The translations under genes and the position numbers were made by a program. A stretch of 64,000 nucleotides of DNA from an uncultured Bacteroidota bacterium (GTDB lineage: Bacteria > Bacteroidota > Bacteroidia > Flavobacteriales > Flavobacteriaceae): the NCBI GenBank assembly GCA_902626585.1, contig CACOGA010000004.1, forward strand, positions 41,422 to 105,421, given 5' to 3'. This document shows positions 10,338 through 19,780 of this stretch, piece after piece. Position 1 is the stretch's first letter, and each line of letters begins with the position of its first letter. The notes under the pieces are model-generated. The model was not told the origin of the DNA, did not search any database, and saw only the letters and a program-made list of their open reading frames with translations.

Positions 10338-12653
10338 TTGGAGAACAGGCATAAATTTTATTCATATTTAATGTGGTTGTTTTTTTTAACCCCAATTATA
10401 CTCATTGCATCAATATTTTATTTTGCATCGGTTGGTGGTTTTGGTGATATGCCTGATTTAGAGGTTTTAGAAAATCCAAAAACTAACTTAGCGAGTGAAG
10501 TAATTAGTTCAGACGGTAAGACACTTGGAAAATATTATTTCAATGATAACAGGACTCCAGTAACTTTTGATGAGCTTCCTCGACACCTTGTAGATGCTCT
10601 AATAGCAACTGAGGATATTAGGTTTTACTCTCATTCTGGAATAGATTTTAAGAGGACATTTGGAGCTGCATTAAAGTTAGGAAAAGATGGTGGTGGAAGT
10701 ACTATTACTCAGCAATTAGCAAAGTTGCTTTTTACTGGTGAAGGCTCAAGAGATATAATTGAAAGACTAGCCCAGAAATTTAAAGAATATATTATTGCTG
10801 TTAGATTAGAAAGGCACTACACCAAGGATGAAATCATCACTCAATACTTAAACTTATATGATTTTGGTAATAACGGAGATGGTATTAGAAGTGCTGCGAG
10901 AATATACTTTGGTAAAGAGCCAATTGATTTAGACATAAATGAATCAGCAATTTTAGTAGGAATGCTAAAAAACTCTTCATTGTATAATCCTAGACCTCAC
11001 AGAAACCCTGTTGGGGTTAAAAACAGAAGAAATGTTGTTTTAGGTCAAATGAAAAAGTATGATTATCTAAATGAATCTTTAGTTGACTCTCTCAGAGTGC
11101 AACCTTTGAACCTAAATTATACTCCCGAATCACATCGTGAAGGTTTGGCAACTTACTTTAGAGAATACTTAAGGGCCCACATGAAAATGTGGATCAATGA
11201 TGAAAAAAATAGAAAGCCTGACGGCTCTAAGTATAATTTAAATACTGACGGGCTAAAAATTTATACAACGATAAATTATTCAATGCAGGAAATGGCTGAA
11301 AATGCTGTATTACAACACATGCCTAGGCTTCAGAAAGAGTTTTTTGAACAAAATGAAACCCTGGATGACTCAATCGCTCCCTTCCGCGATCTGACTAGTG
11401 GGGCCGTTGACACACTACTTAGAATATCAATGAGAAGGTCAGAAAGGTGGAGGAAAATGAAATATGATTTGAAAAAAAATGATGAAGAAATCGAAGAGTC
11501 ATTTTACATACCCAAGGAAATGACTGTCTTTTCTTGGAAAGGTGAAATTGATACTACGATGAGTCCTTTGGATTCTATGAAATATTACAAGTCTTTTTTC
11601 AGGCCTGGAATGATGTCAATGGATCCAACAAACGGCTATATCAAAGCCTGGGTTGGGGGTATGAATTACAGACATTTTCAATATGATATGGTAAAAAAAG
11701 GCAAGCGTCAAATTGGCTCAACCTTTAAGCCATTTGTTTATGCAGCTGCAATAGATCAGTTAAAATTATCTCCTTGTGATACATTTCCTGACAGCCAGTT
11801 TTGTATTGAAAAAAATAAGTTTGGTAATGTTGAACAATGGTGTCCAAAAAACTCGGGAGATAAGTACGGAAGAACAAGAACTTTAAAAAATGCTTTAGCA
11901 AATTCAGTTAATACTGTTACTGCCAGATTAATAGACAGAATTGGCCCGCGTACCGTTGTCAAATTAGCTAAAGATTTGGGTATCGAACAAAGAATACTTC
12001 CTGTTCCATCGATTGCTTTGGGAACACCAGATCTTAGCGTTTATGAAATGGTAGCAGCGTATTCAACTTTTGCGAACAAAGGAGTATATACACAACCAGT
12101 TTTTATTGAGAAGATTGAAGATAAAAATGGTACAACCTTATATGAAAATCAACCTATAACTAGAGATGTGCTAAGCGAAGAAGCTGCTTATGTTACAGTC
12201 AATTTATTAGAGGGTGTTACCAAAGCAGGCTCTGGAACAAGACTGAGAACAACAGGTGCTGATGAATTTAACAAGGCATATCAAAATGTGGTAACGGGTT
12301 ATCCATATGAGTTTACTAATCCCATTGCCGGAAAGACTGGTACGACACAAAACCAAAGTGATGGTTGGTTTATTGGAATGGTGCCAAATTTAGTTACAGG
12401 TGTTTGGGTTGGAGCAGAGGATAGAGCAATTCACTTTGAGGATATAGCATATGGCCAAGGGGCTTCAATGGCTCTGCCAATTTGGGGAGTTTATATGAAA
12501 AGTGTTTATCAAGATTCAACCTTACTAATTTCTAGTGGACCTTTTGACCAACCTAAAAGATTGAGTATTGGTTTAGATTGTAATAAAATCATGACAGACA
12601 GCTTACAATCTGGAAAGACGGTTGAGCAGGAGATTTTAGATATTGACTTTTAG
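10338..12653 (+). CDS. Penicillin-binding protein 1A (transglycosylase/transpeptidase)
   Basis: A bifunctional class A PBP that polymerises and crosslinks peptidoglycan in the periplasm. A membrane anchor (about residues 10-33) is followed by a GT51 glycosyltransferase domain with ATEDIRFYSHSGID (catalytic Glu) and GGSTITQQLAKLL. The penicillin-binding domain has the nucleophile motif STFK, the SxN motif SVN and the KTGTT box. The start is TTG, 2 bp after gldH. The 771 residues are normal. The last 18 bp overlap the convergent acetoacetyl-CoA synthetase gene. Confidence 0.93.
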   Translation: MENRHKFYSYLMWLFFLTPIILIASIFYFASVGGFGDMPDLEVLENPKTNLASEVISSDGKTLGKYYFNDNRTPVTFDELPRHLVDALIATEDIRFYSHSGIDFKRTFGAALKLGKDGGGSTITQQLAKLLFTGEGSRDIIERLAQKFKEYIIAVRLERHYTKDEIITQYLNLYDFGNNGDGIRSAARIYFGKEPIDLDINESAILVGMLKNSSLYNPRPHRNPVGVKNRRNVVLGQMKKYDYLNESLVDSLRVQPLNLNYTPESHREGLATYFREYLRAHMKMWINDEKNRKPDGSKYNLNTDGLKIYTTINYSMQEMAENAVLQHMPRLQKEFFEQNETLDDSIAPFRDLTSGAVDTLLRISMRRSERWRKMKYDLKKNDEEIEESFYIPKEMTVFSWKGEIDTTMSPLDSMKYYKSFFRPGMMSMDPTNGYIKAWVGGMNYRHFQYDMVKKGKRQIGSTFKPFVYAAAIDQLKLSPCDTFPDSQFCIEKNKFGNVEQWCPKNSGDKYGRTRTLKNALANSVNTVTARLIDRIGPRTVVKLAKDLGIEQRILPVPSIALGTPDLSVYEMVAAYSTFANKGVYTQPVFIEKIEDKNGTTLYENQPITRDVLSEEAAYVTVNLLEGVTKAGSGTRLRTTGADEFNKAYQNVVTGYPYEFTNPIAGKTGTTQNQSDGWFIGMVPNLVTGVWVGAEDRAIHFEDIAYGQGASMALPIWGVYMKSVYQDSTLLISSGPFDQPKRLSIGLDCNKIMTDSLQSGKTVEQEILDIDF

Positions 12654-14540
12654 TTTTAAAAAGTCATCTATACATTCAGGATTCCTCATTGCACCTTTGG
12701 AAACTACATCATCTATATTTTGCCCCAGTAAAATTTTCTTTATTGGAATTTCCATTTTTTTCCCACTAATCGTGTACGGTACCTGAGAAATTGAAAATAT
12801 TAGGTTTGGTGTATGACGTGGAGAACATTTATTTTTAATTACTTCATTAATTTTATTTTTGAGATTTTGGTTTAATTTATTTTCAGATTCAACAAATAAA
12901 ATTAGTTTACTACTAGTATCAGTATTTAAATCAATTATCAGTGAATCTTTGATTTCACTAACACTGTCTAAAGCAGAATAAATCTCAGATGTACCAATTC
13001 TAATCCCGTTTCTATTTAATGTTGCATCTGATCTTCCTTGCATTAAGACTCCCTTTAAATCATCGATGTATATCCAATCTCCGTGAGTCCAAACTCCAGG
13101 ATTTTTTACGAAATAAGAATTATGATATTTTTTAAAATTATGATCTCCCCAAAAGTATATCGGCATTGATGGCATTGGTTCCGTAATAACTAATTCACCT
13201 GTCTCTCCTTTAATATTTTTACCATTTTCGTCCCAAGCTTGAATTGATGCACCAAGCATATTACATTGTAAAAAACCAGCGTAAACGGGTAATTTACTAC
13301 AACCGCCAATAAAAGCTGAACATACATCGGTACCTCCACTTAATGAAATTATTTGGGCTTTTGGCAGTTTTTTTTGTAACCATTTAAAAGCCTCAACTGA
13401 TAAAGGAGAGCCAGTTGCTCCAATGGTCTTAATAAATTTTAAATCTTTATCATTAACATCATCAATGTCTTGCTTCATGCTTGCAATAAACAGCGGAGAT
13501 CCATTTCCAAAATGATTAATTTTAGACTCCTTAGCAAATCGCCATTGCACTCCAATATCTGGGAAATTTGCTGAACCATCGTAAAGGCAAAGGACTGCTC
13601 CACAAAGAAAAGATCCTATTGCATAGTTCCACATCATCCATCCCGTTGTGGTATTCCAAAAGAATCTATCACCACTCACTATATTCTGGTGTAACGAAAG
13701 AGATTTGTACTGTTCTAATAATATACCCCCTGTGCTGTGGGTTATTGCTTTTGGTTTCCCAGTTGTTCCAGACGAAAAAAGAACCCATAAGGGGTGGTCG
13801 AAGTTCACCGATTCAAATTCATAATCTATCCAATAATTAGAATTTAGATTCCAATTGTCAAAGCTAGAGTCAAATAGTATGGTTTTTTTTAATGATGGGA
13901 GAAAACGTTGAAGCTGATTAATTTTATCTTCTTGATCAAATTTTTTTCCATTATATGAATATTTTTGATGTGCCAAAAGAAGAGAAGGTTTTAATTGACC
14001 AAATCTATTTACTATGCTTTCTACGCCAAAATCTGGGGAACAACATGACCATACTGCACCCAAAGAATTAACCGCAATAAAAGAGGCTATTGTATCGGGA
14101 TGATTTAATAAATAACCCACAACAACATCGCCTTTTTTAATATTATATTCTAGTAGGTTATCCCTTATTTCTTTGACTTTTTCTAATAAGCTATTCCATG
14201 AAATTTCAACTATATTTTTTGATTCGCTTTTATATACTATAGCAGTTTCATTATTTTTTGCATGACGTAAAATGTGAGCCGCATAGCTAAGTTTGGATTT
14301 TTCAAACCATTTGGTTTTATAAAAAGGAGTTTTTTTATTTATAATAAACTGATAAGGTTTATCAAATTTAATTTTATAAAATTCACTTATTGATTTCCAA
14401 AAACTATCTAGATTCATAATTGACCACTCATGTAGTTCATTATAATTTAAAAAAGACAAATTATATTTTTCCTTTAAAAATATTTCAAATTGAAATAAAT
14501 TTGAAGAGTTATAATTTTTTGGATCCCAAATTTTTTCCAT
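12636..14540 (-). CDS. Acetoacetyl-CoA synthetase (acetoacetate--CoA ligase)
   Basis: An ANL-superfamily ligase that activates acetoacetate to acetoacetyl-CoA through an adenylate, feeding ketone bodies or polymer breakdown products into lipid metabolism. The P-loop is SSGTTGKPKAITHSTGG; GSPLFIASMKQDI, SLSGGTDVCSAF and the C-terminal ISGKKMEIPIKK (catalytic Lys) match AACS rather than acetyl-CoA synthetase. Its 634 residues are close to the family length of about 650. The ABC gene lies 2 bp away in transcription order (upstream), so co-transcription is likely. Confidence 0.88.
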   Translation of the reverse strand: MEKIWDPKNYNSSNLFQFEIFLKEKYNLSFLNYNELHEWSIMNLDSFWKSISEFYKIKFDKPYQFIINKKTPFYKTKWFEKSKLSYAAHILRHAKNNETAIVYKSESKNIVEISWNSLLEKVKEIRDNLLEYNIKKGDVVVGYLLNHPDTIASFIAVNSLGAVWSCCSPDFGVESIVNRFGQLKPSLLLAHQKYSYNGKKFDQEDKINQLQRFLPSLKKTILFDSSFDNWNLNSNYWIDYEFESVNFDHPLWVLFSSGTTGKPKAITHSTGGILLEQYKSLSLHQNIVSGDRFFWNTTTGWMMWNYAIGSFLCGAVLCLYDGSANFPDIGVQWRFAKESKINHFGNGSPLFIASMKQDIDDVNDKDLKFIKTIGATGSPLSVEAFKWLQKKLPKAQIISLSGGTDVCSAFIGGCSKLPVYAGFLQCNMLGASIQAWDENGKNIKGETGELVITEPMPSMPIYFWGDHNFKKYHNSYFVKNPGVWTHGDWIYIDDLKGVLMQGRSDATLNRNGIRIGTSEIYSALDSVSEIKDSLIIDLNTDTSSKLILFVESENKLNQNLKNKINEVIKNKCSPRHTPNLIFSISQVPYTISGKKMEIPIKKILLGQNIDDVVSKGAMRNPECIDDFLKLKVNI

Positions 14541-14542
14541 AC

Positions 14543-16222
14543 TTAGATAGATGCTTTAATTAGTTTTTTGGTGTAACTATCTTTTGGCTTTTCAAACAAT
14601 GAATCAGCATCTTCGTATTCAACTATTTTTCCATTGTATAATACTACAACTTTGTCAGACATGTGTTTAACCACAGAGAGATCATGAGAAATAAATATAT
14701 ATGTAAAATTATATTTTTCTTTTAACATATTTAATAGGTTTAGTACCATAGCTTGAACTGAAACATCAAGTGCAGAAACAGATTCGTCGCATACCAATAC
14801 CTCAGGATTAACACTAATTGATCTAGCAATACAAACTCTTTGTCTTTGACCCCCCGACAGCTCGTGTGGATATCGATTTAAAAATGTTTCGTCAAGACCA
14901 ACATCGTATAATAGCTCTTTGCATTTTTCATAAACTTTTTCTTTGCTACAAATTCTGTGAAATTTTATGGGCTCTGAAATAATTTCAAGAATATTTTGTA
15001 GTGGGTTAAGAGAAGCATAAGGATCTTGAAAAACAATTTGAATACTTTTTCTAAATTCTAATAATTCTTTCTTTTTAATTTTTGAAATATCTTTTCCGTG
15101 AAAAAATATTTCTCCTTTATCAAATTCATGAATTTTAAGAATTGAATTTGACAATGTTGTTTTTCCAGATCCAGACTCCCCAATTAAACCTAAGGTTTCT
15201 CCTCTGTATAATTGAATACTAATATTTGACAAAGCTTTAAACCCTTTATTTTTTACAAATAATTGTTTTGAAGTATTGTAGAATTTTGATAAGTTTTTGA
15301 TTTCCAAAATAGGCTTAGATGAATATATGCTTTTTAGTCTCTTTTTTCTTTGACTTTTAGTTTCAACTTGTTGTTTGATATTATTGTCAAAACTATCGAT
15401 GGTTGGTAATTTTTTTAACCTCCTTTTATCGTTAATAATCAGTGATAAAAGTGCTTTTGTATAATTTTCCTTAGGGGATTTAAGAATTTTATTTTTCTGA
15501 CCTTGCTCAATTATTTTACCCCTTCTCATAATTAAAATTCTGTCAGAAATTTCAGACACAAGTTTTAAATCATGAGAGATGAATAAAATTGATAAGTTCT
15601 CGCTTTTTTGTAAATCTTTTAAAATTTCTATTATTTCCTTTTGAATTGTAACATCTAATGCGGTTGTAGGCTCATCTGCTATGAGTAGTTTAGGCCCACA
15701 TGAAAGAGCCATAGCAATCATTACTCTTTGTTTTTGACCCCCTGAGATCTGATGAGGGTATTTTTCCAGTAAATCTTCAACACTATCTAGTCTAACTTTT
15801 TTAATTAATTTTTTTATTTTTTTTGTAGCATCCTCAAAGGTTATTTTTTTATGTGCTTTGAAAATTTCGAAGAGTTGTTTTCCAATTTTCATGGTAGGAT
15901 TTAAAGCACTCATTGGTTCTTGAAAAATCATTGAAATTTCAGAACCCCTAATCCTCATCATTTCATTTTCATCAAGACTTAGAATATTTTTTCCATTAAA
16001 TAAAACTTGCCCTGAAACATTAAATTTATTCTTTTCGAGAAGACCAAGAATGCATAATGAGGTTAGAGATTTTCCACTACCTGATTCCCCTATTAGACCA
16101 ACTATTTCATTTCTTTTTACTTTAAATGAAATTCGTTTAATTAAATTTTGAACTTTTTCTTTTTCTGTTGTACTAACAGCAAGATTATTTATTTCTAGCA
16201 GTATTTCTTTTTCTGAAATCAA
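14543..16222 (-). CDS. Double-ATPase ABC transporter protein (oligopeptide/dipeptide type)
   Basis: Two complete nucleotide-binding domains in one chain. The first has Walker A GESGSGKS and signature SGGQKQRVMIAMAL; the second has Walker A GESGSGKT and signature SGGQRQRVCIARSI. Both carry the Dpp/Opp-type features FQEPMSALNP and FQDPYASLNP and the trailing oligopeptide-ABC C-terminal segment. The fused YejF-like arrangement is common in Bacteroidota. No permease or binding protein lies nearby, so the partner subunits are elsewhere and the substrate is uncertain. Confidence 0.9.
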   Translation of the reverse strand: MISEKEILLEINNLAVSTTEKEKVQNLIKRISFKVKRNEIVGLIGESGSGKSLTSLCILGLLEKNKFNVSGQVLFNGKNILSLDENEMMRIRGSEISMIFQEPMSALNPTMKIGKQLFEIFKAHKKITFEDATKKIKKLIKKVRLDSVEDLLEKYPHQISGGQKQRVMIAMALSCGPKLLIADEPTTALDVTIQKEIIEILKDLQKSENLSILFISHDLKLVSEISDRILIMRRGKIIEQGQKNKILKSPKENYTKALLSLIINDKRRLKKLPTIDSFDNNIKQQVETKSQRKKRLKSIYSSKPILEIKNLSKFYNTSKQLFVKNKGFKALSNISIQLYRGETLGLIGESGSGKTTLSNSILKIHEFDKGEIFFHGKDISKIKKKELLEFRKSIQIVFQDPYASLNPLQNILEIISEPIKFHRICSKEKVYEKCKELLYDVGLDETFLNRYPHELSGGQRQRVCIARSISVNPEVLVCDESVSALDVSVQAMVLNLLNMLKEKYNFTYIFISHDLSVVKHMSDKVVVLYNGKIVEYEDADSLFEKPKDSYTKKLIKASI

Positions 16223-16224
16223 AG

Positions 16225-17370
16225 CTATTCTATTGCAGTTGCTAGTTTATATCCTTCAGCTATGTAGTTGTATAAATCGCCTGACTGATTACTAACCCTT
16301 CCCTTCATATTATAGTCCCCCTGTCTTACAATAATTATATTATCATCAGGGAAAGAGATAACAAATTGTCCTCTATGGCCATTCATTGTAAAAACTCTTT
16401 TACCATTATATTCGTATAGCCACCAACCATATCCATAGAAAGGGCTATCGTCAAATACAGGTTTTAATGAAAGCTCGACAAATGATGAATCAAGAATTTC
16501 CTTTTCACCCCATTGCCCTTTATTTATATAGAGTTTACCAAATCTTGCAAAATCTCTGGCAGTAGCTGCAATACAACAGTATGCTTTTTCCATACCATAC
16601 TCTTCACTGTCAATTTGCCAAAGTGCACTTCTTTCTGCACCCATCGGCTCCCAGAATTTTTCGGTTAAATAATCTGAAATATTTGTTCCAGTCGCTTTTT
16701 CTATTACCATAGCTAATAGTTGGGTATCTCCACTAGAATATCTAAAACTTTGCCCAGGTTTATTCTCAATTTCTTGCCTTAAGATAACGGACCTTAAATC
16801 GTTTGTAAAATAACTTTCGGATGTAATATTTATTACACTATAATATTTCTCATTCCATTTCATTCCAGATGACATTGAGGCTAAATCTCCAACAGTTAAT
16901 TCAGCTGCAATCCCATCTTTATATTCTTCAAAAAAATCACTTACTGGTTGGTCTAAACCTTTGATTTTACCCTCCATAATTGCTTTTCCCATCATACTTG
17001 TAACAATACTTTTTGCAACAGAAAATGAGTTTGAAATATCATTTTGCGTATGACCATCATAATACTTTTCAAAAAGTATACTATCATTCTTTATGACCAA
17101 GAATGATTTTGTTTTTCTTTCTTCATTTAATTTTTTCAACTTTTCAGACTCTTTGACAGTATTGTATTGCTTATGAAGAGACCAAGGTTTAGGATTGCTA
17201 GTAATTATCTCCCTGTTGTCAAAATACTCGTAGTCTGAAATAAACGCCGTGTTATTTCCGGTAAAATAAATTGTTCTTACACCTTTAAATATATAATCAA
17301 TATTAAATGTGTAAATCAATAAAACAATTGCCCCCAAAACAATTCCTGACCACTTAATAATCTTATTCAT
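16225..17370 (-). CDS. Serine hydrolase, class C beta-lactamase family
   Basis: A 381-residue beta-lactamase-like esterase/peptidase. An N-terminal membrane helix (about 8-28) anchors it, so the catalytic domain faces the periplasm. The SxxK motif is SVAKS at residues 117-121 and the Tyr motif is RYSSGDTQ; GHRGQ near the C-terminus takes the place of the KTG box. Such proteins are rarely real beta-lactamases; the substrate is unknown. It is followed 2 bp later by the ABC gene and is probably the first gene of that operon. Confidence 0.85.
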   Translation of the reverse strand: MNKIIKWSGIVLGAIVLLIYTFNIDYIFKGVRTIYFTGNNTAFISDYEYFDNREIITSNPKPWSLHKQYNTVKESEKLKKLNEERKTKSFLVIKNDSILFEKYYDGHTQNDISNSFSVAKSIVTSMMGKAIMEGKIKGLDQPVSDFFEEYKDGIAAELTVGDLASMSSGMKWNEKYYSVINITSESYFTNDLRSVILRQEIENKPGQSFRYSSGDTQLLAMVIEKATGTNISDYLTEKFWEPMGAERSALWQIDSEEYGMEKAYCCIAATARDFARFGKLYINKGQWGEKEILDSSFVELSLKPVFDDSPFYGYGWWLYEYNGKRVFTMNGHRGQFVISFPDDNIIIVRQGDYNMKGRVSNQSGDLYNYIAEGYKLATAIE

Positions 17371-17386
17371 CTTCTGTTATTTTTGC

Positions 17387-17394
17387 CAAAGATA
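17387..17394 (-). promoter_or_regulatory. -7 box for serine hydrolase - ABC - acetoacetyl-CoA synthetase genes
   Basis: Reads TATCTTTG on the minus strand, an exact TAnnTTTG match 17 bp before the ATG of the serine hydrolase gene. No clear -33 TTG was seen. Confidence 0.45.
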
Positions 17395-17503
17395 TGAATT
17401 TAATATTCTAATTATTTGTATTTAGGTGTTATGAAAATTTCCAGGTTTTTAAATTATTACTAAATTTATTTTAAACTAACCGTTAAGCCATTCAAATAAT
17501 ATA

Positions 17504-18937
17504 ATGTCTAAAAATAATATTTCGTTAAGCTCAAGAATTTTTTATTACATGATGGTTTTTATCGTAGTTGAGTCTATAATGATTGCTGGGGTTACGTTAT
17601 ATCAATTCAATAAAAAAAATTCTGAATATCATGAAGGGAGATTAGAAAGAAAAGAGAATAATATATTAATTGATATCAAATATGAGTTAGAAAAAAAAGG
17701 ACTTAATTCGATCAGCTCCATAAACAATAGTATGATTTTGGAAATGGCAGATGTACACAATTTAGAATTTGAACTTTATAATTTGGATGGGGTACTATTA
17801 AAAAGCTCAACTGCACTAACAGGCATAAGAGGAATGACAGTTTTAGACGATGAAATATTAGATTATTTTAAAAATGAAAACCCCTCAAGATATGTGATTG
17901 ATGATAAAAACTCAAGCTACTTTAAATCTTCATATAATTTAGTTACAAACTTTCAAAACAAACCCTTAGGAATTATATATATTCCATATTTTGCTGATGA
18001 TTCTAGCAGCAAGGAAGAATTAAATGGATTTCTAATCAGTTTAGGTTTCGTCCACGGAAATATGATTTTAATAGCGTTTATTATTGCATATTTCATTTCA
18101 AACTTTGTCACTAAATCACTAGACTCAATAGGGGATACAATCAAAAAAACTAATCTTCAAAATAAAAATATAAAAATCAATGTAAAAAATACTCCAACAG
18201 AAGTGGTTGCACTAATTGAATCTTATAATACAATGATAGATGAGTTAAAAAGTAGTGCTGTTAAACTTGCAAAAAGCGAAAGAGAAACGGCATGGAGAGA
18301 AATGGCAAAACAAGTAGCACATGAAATTAAAAATCCTTTAACGCCTATGAGGCTAAGTATTCAAACTTTTGAAAGAGGATATAGCGAAGGGAAAGAGTTC
18401 AGCAAACAAAGAATTAAAGAATTTAGTGACTCTTTAATTCAGCAGATTGACACCATGAGTTCTATTGCAACAGCTTTTTCAGATTTTGCAGAAATGCCTG
18501 AGCCAAAAAAAGAAGAATTAAATGTTGTGGAGGTAGTTGAGTTAGCTATTGATATTTTTAATCGTGAGCATATTAGTTTTAGTTCTTCGTCAAAAAAAAT
18601 TCTGGCTAATTTTGACAGAACTCAACTAATCAGAGTTGTTACCAACTTACTCAAAAATGCATTTCAAGCAATTCCGGAAGATAGAACACCCGAAATTGAC
18701 GTAACAATTTCTGATAAAGATGATAATGTAAAAATTTCAATTTCTGACAATGGATACGGTATATCAAAGACAGATACTGAAAAAATATTTGAGCCTAGTT
18801 TTACGACAAAATCAAGTGGAATGGGATTGGGTCTATCGATGATAAAAAGCATTGTTACTGCATACAACGGTCAGATAACTTTTAAATCAAAGAGTAACGT
18901 CGGAACCACATTTGATATAACCTTCCCAAAAAAATAA
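17504..18937 (+). CDS. NtrY-like membrane sensor histidine kinase
   Basis: A 477-residue two-component kinase. Two membrane helices (about 12-34 and 176-200) enclose a periplasmic sensor region. A HAMP-like segment leads to the HisKA motif AKQVAHEIKNPLTPM, with phosphoacceptor His at about 273, then the ATPase boxes N (NLLKNAFQAI), G1 (DNGYGI) and G2 (GMGLGLSM). The HEIKNPLTP form is typical of NtrY-like kinases. No response regulator lies beside it. A crotonase gene follows 5 bp later. Confidence 0.92.
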   Translation: MSKNNISLSSRIFYYMMVFIVVESIMIAGVTLYQFNKKNSEYHEGRLERKENNILIDIKYELEKKGLNSISSINNSMILEMADVHNLEFELYNLDGVLLKSSTALTGIRGMTVLDDEILDYFKNENPSRYVIDDKNSSYFKSSYNLVTNFQNKPLGIIYIPYFADDSSSKEELNGFLISLGFVHGNMILIAFIIAYFISNFVTKSLDSIGDTIKKTNLQNKNIKINVKNTPTEVVALIESYNTMIDELKSSAVKLAKSERETAWREMAKQVAHEIKNPLTPMRLSIQTFERGYSEGKEFSKQRIKEFSDSLIQQIDTMSSIATAFSDFAEMPEPKKEELNVVEVVELAIDIFNREHISFSSSSKKILANFDRTQLIRVVTNLLKNAFQAIPEDRTPEIDVTISDKDDNVKISISDNGYGISKTDTEKIFEPSFTTKSSGMGLGLSMIKSIVTAYNGQITFKSKSNVGTTFDITFPKK

Positions 18938-18942
18938 TTAAT

Positions 18943-19719
18943 ATGGAATACAAAAATTTGAAATACGAAATTGAAAATAGAGTTAATGTAATTTCTATTA
19001 ATAGGCCAGAAAAGCTAAATGCTTTAAATATTGAAACTTTCGCAGAAATTGATCATGCGGTAAAATCATCAGTAGCTAATTCTGATGTTAGACTAATTAT
19101 CATAACAGGAGTCGGAGACAAAGCTTTCGTAGCTGGTGCTGATATTAAAGAGTTTATAAATTTTTCCATGGAAGAAGGATATGAACTTTCCGAGTCAGGA
19201 CATAAAGTATTAACTGAAACTATAGAAAGTTGCTCAAAACCAATAATAGCTGCCATAAATGGATATGCGCTTGGTGGTGGATTGGAGATAGCATTGGCAT
19301 GTCATATTAGAGTTGCCTCAGAAAATTCAAAAATGGGTCTTCCCGAAGTTTCTTTAGGTGTAATACCTGGTTATGGTGGTACTCAAAGACTTCCCCAATT
19401 AATTGGTAAAGGAAGAGCTATGGATATGATTATGACAGGAAAAATGATAGATTCAAATGAAGCTCTAGCATTTGGTTTAATAAATTATAAAACCTCTCAA
19501 AATGAATTAATGAATTTTACGAAAGACCTAGCAAAAAAAATTCTGTCCAATTCTTCTAATGCTCTAAAAAATGCCATAAGATGTGTAAATGCTAATTTTC
19601 AGCAAGGAGTTAATGGTTTTGAAGTTGAGATTAACGAATTCAGTAGATGTTTTGAAACTAAAGAATTTATTGAAGGAACTTCAGCTTTTTTAAACAAAAG
19701 AAAGCCTGACTTTAACTAA
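18943..19719 (+). CDS. Enoyl-CoA hydratase/isomerase family protein (crotonase)
   Basis: A 258-residue crotonase-fold enzyme, most similar in motif content to short-chain enoyl-CoA hydratases, which add water to trans-2-enoyl-CoA in fatty acid or amino acid breakdown. The oxyanion-hole segments are AFVAGADIKEF and GYALGGGLEIAL; the catalytic region SLGVIPGYGGTQRLPQ retains the Glu (LPEVSLG). It shares the same fold as menB further on but lacks the MenB-specific SGGDQ sequence. It is likely co-transcribed with the kinase. Confidence 0.88.
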   Translation: MEYKNLKYEIENRVNVISINRPEKLNALNIETFAEIDHAVKSSVANSDVRLIIITGVGDKAFVAGADIKEFINFSMEEGYELSESGHKVLTETIESCSKPIIAAINGYALGGGLEIALACHIRVASENSKMGLPEVSLGVIPGYGGTQRLPQLIGKGRAMDMIMTGKMIDSNEALAFGLINYKTSQNELMNFTKDLAKKILSNSSNALKNAIRCVNANFQQGVNGFEVEINEFSRCFETKEFIEGTSAFLNKRKPDFN

Positions 19720-19780
19720 AAATTATAGGTTTTTTAACACCCCTTTAAACTAATAATCAAGATATTCGAACAAAATATTT

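Noticed and set aside
14543..16222. Two separate ABC genes
   Set aside because: The frame is continuous through the linker and fused double ATPases of this type are known.
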